Assembly: GCF_003048575.1 (NCBI RefSeq)
Contig: NZ_PIRZ01000001.1
Span: 310,001 to 374,000 of the forward strand
Direction: 5' to 3'
DNA length: 64,000 nucleotides
Source of the DNA: Campylobacter concisus
Lineage (GTDB): Bacteria > Campylobacterota > Campylobacteria > Campylobacterales > Campylobacteraceae
The position numbers and the translations under genes are program-made. The notes under the pieces are model-generated. The model did no database searches. It saw nothing but the letters and a program-made list of their open reading frames with translations, and was not told where the DNA came from. The stretch's first letter is position 1. Each line of letters starts with the position of its first letter. Shown here one piece after another: positions 37,058 to 45,723 of this stretch.

Positions 37058-38263
37058 TTATTGATTCCACATTAGCGTTATTTGCTCTATCTTTGTTTCA
37101 TCTGGGATATCGTTTAGACTTGTTATCTCTTTGGCAAGTGGATTTTTTAGTGTGATTAGCATATCGTGGCTATCTATTTTTAGATAGATATTGTTTTTGT
37201 CACTACTAAATTTAGAGATAACGAGAGAATTTTTTATATCTTTGAAATTTGATTTAAGGCTAATATTTTCTGGAGTTTTAAACTCGTTTGAATAAATTTC
37301 AATGCTTGTGATAATGCCGTTTAGTAAGGTGTATTCAAAAATTCTTTCATTTTTGCTTGTTACGATGTAGCTGCTTTCTTTTTTTGTATTATCTCGTTTT
37401 ATGTTTTTTGATCCATAAATTTTTATCACATCTCTATTTGCTGATTCGTTTGTCAGCTCTGCAAAAAAGCCTTTGCCAAAGAGATTTTTTTGATCTTTAT
37501 CTTTTTTATATCGTCCGCTTATGTGAGCATTTTTACAAATTTTGTCATTTGCTACTAGAAAAATTGCATTATTTATTCTGTGTATGCTTAGGGCGATGCC
37601 TTTTTCATCTAAAAGGTAAAAAATTCCTTTATTGTAAAGTAGCTCAGAGCTAAACTCGCAAAGTGGCGAGCCATTTTTTAATGATGAATAAAAACTTATT
37701 TTCGCACCATTTTTACTTGGTGCGATTACGATATCTAAAAAACTATCTTTGTTTTTAAATTTATAAAATTTAGCAAAAAAACTATCTTTGTAAGCTTTAT
37801 TTACCGGCTCGAAATTATAAATTTGAGCTAGCACGCCAACTCGCTTATTTTTCTTGTCATCAAGTTGAAGAAGGGAATTTTTATTTGGTGCAAAGTAGCT
37901 AAGATTGCCATTTTCATCTTTTAAAATGATGGCACTATCATCAACATCAAATGTGCCATTTTTTTCAACCAAGCTTACTTCTTTATCCATAGTAAGCATT
38001 GTTTTTGTGTAGGTTTTATCTTTATTTAGCGTAATGATAGTTTTTATGCCTTCGCAATTTGGGCAAGGCAAGGTGGTGTAGTAGCTCGTGTAGATAGAGT
38101 TTGAAAGTATTAGTTTTTCTGGTTTTTTGGGTTTTTCGTCTCTAAGAAGGGGTTTTTCTTCTTTTGGTTTTTGTATTTGCTCTTGGTTTTGTGGCTTTAA
38201 ATTTTCATTTTTCGCGCAGCCAATGATAAAAAATGAGATAAGTATGGCAAAAAGATATTTCAT
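37058..38263 (-). CDS. Long NlpE-domain lipoprotein
   Basis: A 401-residue lipoprotein: signal MKYLFAILISFFIIGC with the lipid cysteine at residue 16. A Lys/Pro/Gln-rich linker is followed by an NlpE N-terminal domain with the CXXC in TTLPCPNCEGIKTIITL. NlpE senses copper stress and surface contact in E. coli through Cpx, but this genome may lack Cpx. The C-terminal 270 residues are unlike NlpE and are not recognised. I start at ATG 38263, preceded by AAGGAG; a TTG two codons upstream is in frame. A second, shorter NlpE gene lies directly upstream. Confidence 0.82.
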   Translation of the reverse strand: MKYLFAILISFFIIGCAKNENLKPQNQEQIQKPKEEKPLLRDEKPKKPEKLILSNSIYTSYYTTLPCPNCEGIKTIITLNKDKTYTKTMLTMDKEVSLVEKNGTFDVDDSAIILKDENGNLSYFAPNKNSLLQLDDKKNKRVGVLAQIYNFEPVNKAYKDSFFAKFYKFKNKDSFLDIVIAPSKNGAKISFYSSLKNGSPLCEFSSELLYNKGIFYLLDEKGIALSIHRINNAIFLVANDKICKNAHISGRYKKDKDQKNLFGKGFFAELTNESANRDVIKIYGSKNIKRDNTKKESSYIVTSKNERIFEYTLLNGIITSIEIYSNEFKTPENISLKSNFKDIKNSLVISKFSSDKNNIYLKIDSHDMLITLKNPLAKEITSLNDIPDETKIEQITLMWNQ

Positions 38264-38311
38264 TTGCAACTCCTTAAAAATTGCAAAATTATATCATTTT
38301 GCCTTTAAAAT

Positions 38312-38740
38312 TTATTTTACGCGTTTAAAGATGTATTTATCTTTTAGCTCGCCAGTGACCTCTTTTTGATCCATATCAAGCATCTTTAGGTTCTCGCCCT
38401 CTATTTTATAAAAGCTCTTTTCTTTATACTCATCAATCGTTGTTATCACTCCATTTTCGATTGAGTATTTGCCTTTACTAACGGCTTTGTAGTTGTCTTT
38501 TGATTTGTAGTTCATCGCACTTTCAAATGTGCCGTCTTTTTTTAGTGTAAGGGTTGAGTCTATGCCCATGCAGCTAGCGCAAGGTAAAAATGCTTTATAA
38601 GTGCCCTCGATGCTGCTAATTGGAGCTTCGCAGCTACTTTTTACTTCACATTTGCCTTGTGGGACGTTTGTGTTTTGGCTAGATGATGCACAACCTGCCA
38701 AAAGTAGGGCCGCACTTAGTACAAATATAAAATTTTTCAT
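38312..38740 (-). CDS. Short NlpE-like lipoprotein
   Basis: A 142-residue lipoprotein with signal MKNFIFVLSAALLLAGC (lipid Cys17). The NlpE motif is FLPCASCMGIDSTLTLKKDG, very like the one in the neighbour downstream, and DGTFESAMNYKSKDNYKAVS continues the barrel. It is only the N-terminal NlpE barrel. The two genes are probably paralogues from tandem duplication. It lies 48 bases upstream of the longer gene on the same strand and is divergent from the SPFH gene. Confidence 0.87.
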   Translation of the reverse strand: MKNFIFVLSAALLLAGCASSSQNTNVPQGKCEVKSSCEAPISSIEGTYKAFLPCASCMGIDSTLTLKKDGTFESAMNYKSKDNYKAVSKGKYSIENGVITTIDEYKEKSFYKIEGENLKMLDMDQKEVTGELKDKYIFKRVK

Positions 38741-38775
38741 GCTAATCCTTTTTGAAAATAAAATTTAAAATGTAT

Positions 38776-38781
38776 TATAAT
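38776..38781 (+). promoter_or_regulatory. -10 element for the SPFH/NfeD operon
   Basis: TATAAT lies 40 bases upstream of the ATG at 38821, inside the near-palindrome TGTATTATAATAC, so it might also act toward the divergent NlpE gene. Confidence 0.4.
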
Positions 38782-38820
38782 ACTTAAGAAAATAACAAAT
38801 TATAAATTAAAGGAGTAAAA

Positions 38821-39735
38821 ATGCAAATCGAAGCATTTGGCGTTTTAGTCGTAGTTCTGGTTATCTTTGCGTTCTTGTTTTTAAAGGCCGGTATCAAGAT
38901 CGTCTCACAAGCTGATAATCTACTCATCGAGCGACTTGGTAAATTTCACAAAGTGCTTGACGGCGGATTTCACATAATCATCCCATTTGTCGATCAAATA
39001 AGAGCGATAATCACCGTAAAAGAGCAGCTTGTGGACATCACAAAACAGCAAGTCATCACAAAAGATAACGTAAACATAAGCGTCGATGGCATCGTCTTTT
39101 TAAAGGTATTTGACGCAAAAATGGCGGTTTATAATGTAGATAATTATAAGCGTGCCATTGCAAATTTAGCCATGACAACGCTTCGTGGCGAGATAGGCGC
39201 GATGAATCTTGACGACACGCTAAGCTCACGTGACCGCCTAAACGCCGCACTTCAAGTGGCTCTTGGCGACGCTGCTGGCAACTGGGGCGTAAAGATCATG
39301 CGCGTAGAAATTTCTGAAATTTCTGTCCCACTTGGCATCGAAGAGGCGATGAATATGCAGATGAAAGCTGAGCGTGAAAAACGCGCCATCGAGCTAAAAG
39401 CCTTGGCTGAAAAAGAGGCTTTAATTCGCAACGCAGAGGCATTAAAACAAGAAAAAGTGCTTCAAGCAGAGGCGATCGAGCGTATGGCTGATGCGAAAAA
39501 ATACGAACAAATCGCTATCGCAACGGCTCAAAAAGAGGCTATGGATATGATAAATGATAGTATGAGCAAAAACGCAAATGCAGCAGAATTTTTGCTCGCT
39601 CGCGATAGAGTCGGGGCATTTAGCGAGCTAGCTAAAAATAGCTCAAAAGATAAAATTTTAGTCCCTTATGAAGCAACTGAGCTTATTGGTTCACTTAGCG
39701 TTTTGAAAAATTTCCTAGCTAAGGATAAGGCGTGA
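38821..39735 (+). CDS. SPFH/Band 7 membrane protein (QmcA-like stomatin)
   Basis: A 304-residue stomatin-type protein with an N-terminal membrane anchor (residues 6-24), an SPFH domain (ADNLLIERLGKFHKVLDGGF, then the NVSVDGIV-like KDNVNISVDGIVFLK), and a long helical region (MKAEREKRAIELKALAEKEA). These proteins form large ring or cage oligomers and work with NfeD proteins or FtsH in membrane organisation. The partner NfeD gene follows with a four-base overlap, confirming the class. Confidence 0.94.
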   Translation: MQIEAFGVLVVVLVIFAFLFLKAGIKIVSQADNLLIERLGKFHKVLDGGFHIIIPFVDQIRAIITVKEQLVDITKQQVITKDNVNISVDGIVFLKVFDAKMAVYNVDNYKRAIANLAMTTLRGEIGAMNLDDTLSSRDRLNAALQVALGDAAGNWGVKIMRVEISEISVPLGIEEAMNMQMKAEREKRAIELKALAEKEALIRNAEALKQEKVLQAEAIERMADAKKYEQIAIATAQKEAMDMINDSMSKNANAAEFLLARDRVGAFSELAKNSSKDKILVPYEATELIGSLSVLKNFLAKDKA

Positions 39736-40124
39736 TCAGCCCTTTTATAATGATAGCAATCGGTGTGGTTTTGTGCATCACCGAGTTTATCTTTTTCTCG
39801 TTTTATTTGCTATTTTTTGGCATAGCTTTTATAGTAGTTGGAGCTATAAATTTTGGTTTTAGTTTTGCTTGGAGCTATCAAATTTTAATTACAGCAGCGA
39901 TTGCGATTGTACTTCTTGTGCTTTTAAAAGCGCCGTTAAAGAGTAAATTTATGTCCAGAAAAGAGAGCTTTAACGAGGAATTTTTAGACGAAGCCGGAGT
40001 TGGCGAGATCAGAGAAAATATGGTCTATTTTAAAGGGACACTTTGGAAATATGACGGAAATTTAGCTAACGGAGAAAAAGTGATGGTTCTTGGCACTAGA
40101 GGTGACAAGGTGATATTAAAATAA
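39732..40124 (+). CDS. NfeD family membrane protein
   Basis: 130 residues with two to three hydrophobic segments (residues 3-65) and a soluble C-terminal OB-fold domain (AGVGEIRENMVYFKGTLWKY, ending GTRGDKVILK). It is the short form without the protease domain. NfeD proteins pair with SPFH proteins, and the four-base overlap here shows this directly. The start is a GTG. Confidence 0.92.
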   Translation: MISPFIMIAIGVVLCITEFIFFSFYLLFFGIAFIVVGAINFGFSFAWSYQILITAAIAIVLLVLLKAPLKSKFMSRKESFNEEFLDEAGVGEIRENMVYFKGTLWKYDGNLANGEKVMVLGTRGDKVILK

Positions 40125-40144
40125 AAGTGCCATTTTGGCACTTT
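40124..40144. terminator. Bidirectional stem-loop between nfeD and the His-rich lipoprotein gene
   Basis: AAAGTGCC and GGCACTTT form a perfect 8-bp stem with loop ATTTT, filling nearly all of the 22-base convergent gap. Confidence 0.8.
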
Positions 40145-40146
40145 AA

Positions 40147-40356
40147 TTAATGTTTATGCATCATTTGGTGGTCATGTGCATGGCCGCCATTTTGCATGCC
40201 ACCGTGGTGTTCGCAACTTCCCTTATCTTTTGTCGCCATGTTTTGGTGGTGAGGGCAGCCACATTCTGCATGTGCAGCTTCGTTTGGCTTTGGCTCATTT
40301 TTGGCACAACCAACTAAAAATAGGCCTACAACTGCGGCTAAAACTATCTTTTTCAT
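40147..40356 (-). CDS. Tiny His-rich lipoprotein, putative metal binder
   Basis: A 69-residue lipoprotein: MKKIVLAAVVGLFLVGC, lipid on Cys17. The mature 53 residues contain ten His, four Met and four Cys (counting the lipid Cys), clustered as ECGCPHHQNM, SCEHHGGMQNGGHAHDH and MMHKH. Such a make-up suggests chelation of copper, nickel or zinc at the cell surface. No enzyme motif is present. It has its own position, facing the SPFH operon across a terminator. Function is inferred from composition. Confidence 0.8.
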   Translation of the reverse strand: MKKIVLAAVVGLFLVGCAKNEPKPNEAAHAECGCPHHQNMATKDKGSCEHHGGMQNGGHAHDHQMMHKH

Positions 40357-40487
40357 ATTTGCTCCTTAAAAAAGTTTGCATATTCTATCTGCTAAAGTTA
40401 AAAATTTGGTAACGACATGATTTATCAGATTTAAAAGCATTTTTGGCTAAACTCTCGCCCAAAAATAAGCAAAATAAAAGGTTAAAT

Positions 40488-41534
40488 TTGAAAAGACTTA
40501 GTGTAAATGAAGCCATCGATCTTATAGAAAATGCACCGCTTCACGAGCTTGGCAAGATGGCGCTAGCTAGAAAAAAAGAGCTTCATCCAGATGGCATAAC
40601 GACCTTTATCGTAGATCGCAACATCAACTATACAAATGTCTGCTGGGTGGATTGTAAATTTTGTGCATTTTACCGCCACGCAAAAGAAGAGGACGCTTAT
40701 GTGCTAAGTTTTGAGGAGATCGGCAAGAAGATCGAAGAGCTAATCGCCATTGGAGGCACTCAAATTTTATTTCAAGGCGGCGTTCATCCAAAGCTAAAGA
40801 TCGAGTGGTACGAGGAGCTTGTAAGCTACATCAGCAAGCACTATCCAAGCATCACGATACATGGCTTCTCAGCCGTTGAGATCGACTACATCGCAAGAAT
40901 TTCAAAAATTTCCACAAAAGAGGTCTTAAGACGCTTAAACGAAAAAGGTTTATATTCGATGCCAGGGGCTGGAGCGGAGATATTAAGTGATAGGGTGCGT
41001 GACATCATTGCCCCTAAAAAATGCGACACCGCAGACTGGCTTCGCATACATAAAGAGGCGCACGAGCTTGGCATGAAGACAACTGCGACGATGATGTTTG
41101 GCACGGTTGAGAGCATACGTGAGATCGTGGAGCACTGGGAACATATCAGAAATTTACAAGATGAGACGGCTGGCTTTAGAGCCTTTATACTTTGGAGCTT
41201 TCAAGGGCTAAATACAAAGCTCATGCAAGAATTCCCTGAGATAAAAAAGCAAAGCTCAAACGTCTACCTTAGGCTACTTGCCGTCTCAAGACTCTTTTTG
41301 GATAACTTTAAAAATATCCAAAGCAGCTGGGTTACACAGGGCAGCTACGTTGGTCAGCTAGCGCTTCTTTTTGGCGCAAACGACCTTGGCAGCACAATGA
41401 TGGAAGAAAATGTTGTAAAGGCCGCAGGTGCTAGCTTTAGGATGAATCAAGATCAGATGATCGAGCTTATAAAGGATGTCGGAGAAATTCCAGCTAAGCG
41501 CAACACAAACTACGATATTTTGGAGAAATTTTAG
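40488..41534 (+). CDS. mqnC: Cyclic dehypoxanthine futalosine synthase MqnC
   Basis: Radical-SAM enzyme that cyclises dehypoxanthine futalosine in the futalosine route to menaquinone, the only quinone of campylobacters. The cluster motif is NYTNVCWVDCKFCAFYR (CX3CX2C). GGTQILFQGGVHPKLKIEWY and MPGAGAEILSDRVR are further MqnC marks. I prefer the TTG at 40488 (MKRLSVNEAI), preceded by AAAAGG; a TTG at 40443 would add 15 residues without a similar site. It is adjacent to the M16 and recG genes, an order I recall from C. jejuni. Confidence 0.94.
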   Translation: MKRLSVNEAIDLIENAPLHELGKMALARKKELHPDGITTFIVDRNINYTNVCWVDCKFCAFYRHAKEEDAYVLSFEEIGKKIEELIAIGGTQILFQGGVHPKLKIEWYEELVSYISKHYPSITIHGFSAVEIDYIARISKISTKEVLRRLNEKGLYSMPGAGAEILSDRVRDIIAPKKCDTADWLRIHKEAHELGMKTTATMMFGTVESIREIVEHWEHIRNLQDETAGFRAFILWSFQGLNTKLMQEFPEIKKQSSNVYLRLLAVSRLFLDNFKNIQSSWVTQGSYVGQLALLFGANDLGSTMMEENVVKAAGASFRMNQDQMIELIKDVGEIPAKRNTNYDILEKF

Positions 41535-42764
41535 ATGAAAATTTTAGATATCAATGTAAAAAATATAAAAATTCCAGTCGTTTTTGAAAGCTCAAAAGCG
41601 ATGCCAGTAGTGAGCCTAAAACTAGTTTTCAAAGCAGCTGGTAGCTCGCAAAATGGCAAGCTCGCAGGCCTAGCTAGACTAAGTGCAAATTTACTAAACG
41701 AGGGCGATATAAAGCTAGGATCGGCTAAATTTGCCAAAGAGCTTGAAGTAAGGGCGATTAGCCTAAACGCAAGTTGCGGCTTTGAGACATTTTGTATAGA
41801 TATAAACTGCTTAAAAGAGCACTTTGCCTTTGCGTGTGGCAAGCTAAAAGAGCTACTACTTGCTCCAAATTTGACAGATGATATCCTAAATAGGTGCAAA
41901 ACCGTCACACTTGGCGAGATCGCAGCAAATGAAAATGACTTTGACTACGTGGCAAGGCAGGGGCTATTTGAGCTTTTATATCCAAAAAGCGTGCTCTCTC
42001 TGCCAAGTATCGGCACGAAAAAGAGCATTAAAGCTATAACGCTTGAAGACGTGAGGAAGTTTTTAAATGATCATTTGGACCTTTCAAATTTGCTTTGCGT
42101 GCTAGGCGGCGACATCGATGAGAAGCAAACAAAAGAACTGGCTAAGGTTTTAGAAATTTTAGAGCTTGGCAAGGTGCGAAAGCTAGAGCGTTTTAGTCCA
42201 AGCAACAAGTGCGAAACCAGCGAGATAGTAAGGCAAAGCGAGCAGGCATATATCTACTTTGGTGCGCCATTTAACGTAAGACCTGAGGAGAAATACAAGG
42301 CCGCAGTGGCGACATTTATCTTGGGCGAGGGCGGCTTTGGCTCGAGGCTCATGGAGGAGATCCGCGTGAAAAGAGGGCTTGCTTATAGCGCCTATGCTAG
42401 AAATTTGTTAAATCTCTCTTACAGCCAGCTTTACGGCTACATGCAGACAAAAAATGAGAAAAAAGATGAGGCGATCGCTGTTATAAAAGAGGAAATTTTA
42501 AAATTTAGTAAAAAAGGCGTTAGCAAGGCCGAGCTTGAGCAGGCAAAGAAATTTTTGCTTGGTTCCTTACCGCTTAGACTTGAGACGCTATTTAAACGCC
42601 TTGATATCGCACAAAGCGAGTTTTATGAGCATGGCGAGCTTGGGGCATTTTTAAAGGATCTGGATAAAATTTCAGCCCTTTCGCTAAGCGAGCTAAATAG
42701 CTTCATAAAAGCCCACGCAGAGATCAATCAGCTAAGTTTTTGCGTCCTAAAAAATGAAATTTGA
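41535..42764 (+). CDS. M16-family peptidase-like protein, zinc site lost
   Basis: A 409-residue protein with the two-domain M16 fold. The C-terminal domain is clear (GEGGFGSRLMEEIRVKRGLA). In the N-terminal domain the catalytic HXXEH should appear within GLARLSANLLNEG, but the positions read R-L-S-A-N, so both histidines and the glutamate are gone. It therefore resembles the non-catalytic partner subunit of heterodimeric M16 enzymes. No signal peptide is visible. It directly follows mqnC (no gap) and overlaps recG by 11 bases. Confidence 0.85.
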   Translation: MKILDINVKNIKIPVVFESSKAMPVVSLKLVFKAAGSSQNGKLAGLARLSANLLNEGDIKLGSAKFAKELEVRAISLNASCGFETFCIDINCLKEHFAFACGKLKELLLAPNLTDDILNRCKTVTLGEIAANENDFDYVARQGLFELLYPKSVLSLPSIGTKKSIKAITLEDVRKFLNDHLDLSNLLCVLGGDIDEKQTKELAKVLEILELGKVRKLERFSPSNKCETSEIVRQSEQAYIYFGAPFNVRPEEKYKAAVATFILGEGGFGSRLMEEIRVKRGLAYSAYARNLLNLSYSQLYGYMQTKNEKKDEAIAVIKEEILKFSKKGVSKAELEQAKKFLLGSLPLRLETLFKRLDIAQSEFYEHGELGAFLKDLDKISALSLSELNSFIKAHAEINQLSFCVLKNEI

Positions 42765-44568
42765 AGCAAGCGATAGAGCAAAACTTCTAAAAATAGGCGT
42801 GCTTAGCCTGCTTGACCTTGCTCTTGTGCTACCAAAGAGCTTTGAGGATACGACGATCGCTAAGAGCCCAAGAGAAGGGCAGGTCTGCATAAATGTAAAG
42901 ATCACTTCGCTCGCCTCGCGCCCTGGTATGCTAACGGCGCTTGCCTTTTGTGAGCTGTGGCAAAGTAGCGTAAAGATCGTTATTTTTAACGCAAAGTCTT
43001 GGCACTACGGCGCTTTTAAGGTTGGCAAAGAGATGGCGATATATGGGCTTTGCTCGCACGCCTTTGGCTCGTGGCAGATAGTAAATCCAAAAATCACCAC
43101 AAAAATAGGCCAGATCGTACCTAAATTTAAGACCGAGCTAAAAGACGAAGAGCTGAAAAAACTCATCTTAAAATATATAAATTTACAAAATTTACTAGCC
43201 GAGGGCTTAAATGAAAAAGAGGCTAAATTTCTAGCTGATCTGCAAAGGCTAGACGAGCAAAGTGTACAAATTTTATACCGCCTAAAAAATGATAATGATG
43301 GCGTGGAAATCTTAAAATTTGTAGAAATTTTTAACTACATAAAAAAGCTAAGTGTGAAAAAAACCTACTTTAAAAGCCCTAAAATAAAGCTTTTTGACAT
43401 AAGCTCTTGGCTTAAGAGCTTGCCATTTACGCCGACAAACGACCAGATAAACGCCATAAACGACATCAGAGACGACCTTAGCGCTGTGCAGGCAAAAAGG
43501 CGCGTCATAATGGGTGACGTGGGAAGCGGCAAGACGCTAGTGATCCTAGCAGCTGCTCTTAGCGTCTATCCGCAAAGTGCCATTTTGATGGCGCCAACAA
43601 GCATCTTAAGTGAGCAAATTTATAATGAAGCAAAGAGGCTGCTGCCCGCTTTTATGAACGTGATGCTGGTGCGAAGCGGGGAGAAAAAGATAGACTTTAG
43701 CGGGGCAAATTTGATCGTTGGCACGCATGCGCTACTCTTTCACGAGCTACCAAATTCGCCGCTTGTCATGGTCGATGAGCAGCACCGCTTTGGCTCAAAT
43801 CAGCGCAAAAAGATAGAGGAGCTTGCCTCAAGCGAGGACAAGCGAGCAAATTTTGTGCAGTTTTCAGCCACGCCAATACCAAGGACGCTAAGTTTGATCC
43901 AGTCATCTATCGTAAATTTTAGCTTTTTAAAGCAGATGCCATTTAAAAAAAATATATCAAGTCAAATTTTAGGCGCTAGCGAGTTTGGCTTTTTGTTAAC
44001 TCACATCAAAAAGCAGCTTGCGGGCGGCTTTCAAGTAGCCATCATCTACCCGCTAGTTGAGAGCAGCGAGAGCTCAAACTACCAAAGTCTAAGCGAGGCG
44101 CAGGGTTTTTGGCTAAAGAATTTCAAAAATGTCTTTGTCACGCACGGCAAAGATAAAGAAAAAGAAGAAATTTTAAGGCGATTTAGAGAAGAGGGCGAAA
44201 TTTTGCTCTCAACCACCGTTGTTGAGGTTGGCATTTCGCTGCCAAGGCTAAATACGATAGTGATCGTGGGCGCTGAGCGGCTAGGGCTTGCCACACTTCA
44301 TCAGCTGCGCGGCAGAGTAGGGCGAAATGGTGGCGATGGATACTGCTTTTTATTTACCAAGCTAAAAGAAGCACCAGCTAGATTAAAGGAATTTTGCGCG
44401 ACAAATGACGGCTTTAAGGTGGCGGAGCTTGATCTGAAAAACCGCCAAAGTGGCGATATACTAAATGGCTTTTTTCAGCACGGAGCGACCTTTAACTTCT
44501 ACGACTACGAGGATGATATCACACAGGCAGCAAAGGCTAGAGTGGCGGCGCTTGCAAACAACATTTAG
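42754..44568 (+). CDS. recG: ATP-dependent DNA helicase RecG
   Basis: RecG remodels stalled replication forks and Holliday junctions. The helicase domains are intact: Walker A GDVGSGKTLVILAAA, the DEQHRFGSNQRKK box, QFSATPIPRTL and the late QLRGRVGRNGGDG. The N-terminal wedge OB fold around residues 40-120 is reduced, and the total of 604 residues is shorter than the roughly 690 of E. coli RecG. It overlaps the M16 gene by 11 bases. Confidence 0.95.
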   Translation: MKFEASDRAKLLKIGVLSLLDLALVLPKSFEDTTIAKSPREGQVCINVKITSLASRPGMLTALAFCELWQSSVKIVIFNAKSWHYGAFKVGKEMAIYGLCSHAFGSWQIVNPKITTKIGQIVPKFKTELKDEELKKLILKYINLQNLLAEGLNEKEAKFLADLQRLDEQSVQILYRLKNDNDGVEILKFVEIFNYIKKLSVKKTYFKSPKIKLFDISSWLKSLPFTPTNDQINAINDIRDDLSAVQAKRRVIMGDVGSGKTLVILAAALSVYPQSAILMAPTSILSEQIYNEAKRLLPAFMNVMLVRSGEKKIDFSGANLIVGTHALLFHELPNSPLVMVDEQHRFGSNQRKKIEELASSEDKRANFVQFSATPIPRTLSLIQSSIVNFSFLKQMPFKKNISSQILGASEFGFLLTHIKKQLAGGFQVAIIYPLVESSESSNYQSLSEAQGFWLKNFKNVFVTHGKDKEKEEILRRFREEGEILLSTTVVEVGISLPRLNTIVIVGAERLGLATLHQLRGRVGRNGGDGYCFLFTKLKEAPARLKEFCATNDGFKVAELDLKNRQSGDILNGFFQHGATFNFYDYEDDITQAAKARVAALANNI

Positions 44569-44571
44569 TAG

Positions 44572-44778
44572 CTATTTTAGTCTAAAATTTTGATTTTCTT
44601 TTGCTAACTCTTTTAACTCATTTAAATTTTCCTCACTTTGCTTTAAAAGCTCATCAAATTTAAAGCCAAGCATAATCAGACGATAAAGCTCTGGCTTGTT
44701 TTTCTTCCAATTATAAAGAGTTTTTGTATCAATTTTTAAAATTCCTGCAATATCTCTTTTTGATAGATTATTTCCCAT
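44572..44778 (-). CDS. Small helix-turn-helix DNA-binding protein
   Basis: A 68-residue protein with an N-terminal HTH: LSKRDIAGILKIDTKTLYNW fits a helix-turn-helix in which IAGILKIDTKTLYNWKK is the recognition part. The C-terminal half is an amphipathic helix probably used for dimerisation. It ends three bases from recG, convergently, and is divergent from the YaaW-family gene across an AT-rich region with an inverted repeat. I infer a local regulator of that gene, similar to small phage-type repressors. Confidence 0.75.
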   Translation of the reverse strand: MGNNLSKRDIAGILKIDTKTLYNWKKNKPELYRLIMLGFKFDELLKQSEENLNELKELAKENQNFRLK

Positions 44779-44836
44779 TTTTTACCTTTTTATGGGAATT
44801 GTTTGCAAAACGCACTTACTTATCAACTAAGGAATA

Positions 44837-44866
44837 ATTTCTTATATATATAATTATTTAAGAAAT
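44837..44866. promoter_or_regulatory. Inverted repeat in the HTH/YaaW divergent region
   Basis: ATTTCTTA (44837-44844) and TAAGAAAT (44859-44866) are perfect inverted 8-mers with a 14-base spacer, in the AT-rich 160-base gap between the HTH gene and the YaaW-family gene. It is a plausible operator for the HTH protein, but no data support binding. Confidence 0.3.
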
Positions 44867-44938
44867 AATTACTTAAATTTAAAAATTATTAAGCTTTATT
44901 GATATAACATTTTGAAATTATTTTTAAAAGGAGCAGAA

Positions 44939-45679
44939 ATGGCTTACAAATTTGATTCAGATTTGGAGTTTTTAAGACAGCTTAAAAGCAACGAACTAAA
45001 TGATCTTGTTGATATTATAAAAGGCAAAGAAGGTGATGAAAGGATTACGCAAGATCTTACAAACAATGATTTGTTCAAAAGATTTTATCCAGATCATAAA
45101 GAATATATAGAGCTTATTATGGGTGAGCTTCAATGCTTTGGTGGCAATAGCTTTGCAAATGTATTTAGAGGCGGTGGAGTTCAGTATAAAGAAATTTTAT
45201 GCGATGTTTGCGATAAACTTAAAGTTAATTACTCTAAGGCTCAAAACACACAAATGATAGAACAAAATATGTTCATGAAAATTCTATCTGATAGCTTGGA
45301 AAAAATGAATGAAGAAGAGCTAAAACAAGTAGCAAATGAATTTGGCTTAAATATCACTGATTTTAAACCACAAGCGATAACAGCTGCTATGCAGGCAAGT
45401 ATTTTGGTAAGTGGTTTTGCTATGTATAAAATTGCCCTTATCGTTGCAAATACTATTGTTAGAATTTTATTTGGTAGAGGACTTGGTCTTGCAGCAAACG
45501 CGGCTTTAACTAGAACCATTGGTATTTTTGCAGGTCCAATAGGCTGGGTCATAACTGGGCTTTGGACGTTAACGGATGTAGCTGGTCCTGCTTATAGGGT
45601 TACTATACCAGCAGTAATTCAAGTAGCTTTTTTAAGGCAATATTTGATAAATAAACAAAATAATTCAGAAAATAACTAA
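44939..45679 (+). CDS. YaaW/UPF0174-family (DUF3944) protein
   Basis: 246 residues from ATG 44939 (preceded by AAAAGGAG); an upstream in-frame ATG at 44912 is less likely. The opening AYKFDSDLEFLRQLKSNEL and the GELQCFGGNSFANVFRGGGV stretch are those of the YaaW family, whose role is uncertain. The C-terminal 100 residues contain two or three hydrophobic helices around GRGLGLAANAALTRTIGIF and GPIGWVITGLWTLTDVAGPA. It ends in a shared terminator with the ABC operon. Context with an HTH gene suggests a two-gene accessory module. Confidence 0.8.
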   Translation: MAYKFDSDLEFLRQLKSNELNDLVDIIKGKEGDERITQDLTNNDLFKRFYPDHKEYIELIMGELQCFGGNSFANVFRGGGVQYKEILCDVCDKLKVNYSKAQNTQMIEQNMFMKILSDSLEKMNEEELKQVANEFGLNITDFKPQAITAAMQASILVSGFAMYKIALIVANTIVRILFGRGLGLAANAALTRTIGIFAGPIGWVITGLWTLTDVAGPAYRVTIPAVIQVAFLRQYLINKQNNSENN

Positions 45680-45689
45680 TCTCAAAGCG

Positions 45690-45716
45690 CTCTCAAAAGA
45701 ATTTCTCTTTTGAGAG
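45690..45716. terminator. Bidirectional terminator after the YaaW-family gene
   Basis: CTCTCAAAAG and CTTTTGAGAG form a perfect 10-bp stem with a seven-base loop in the 44-base convergent gap. Confidence 0.85.
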
Positions 45717-45723
45717 TGTAAAT

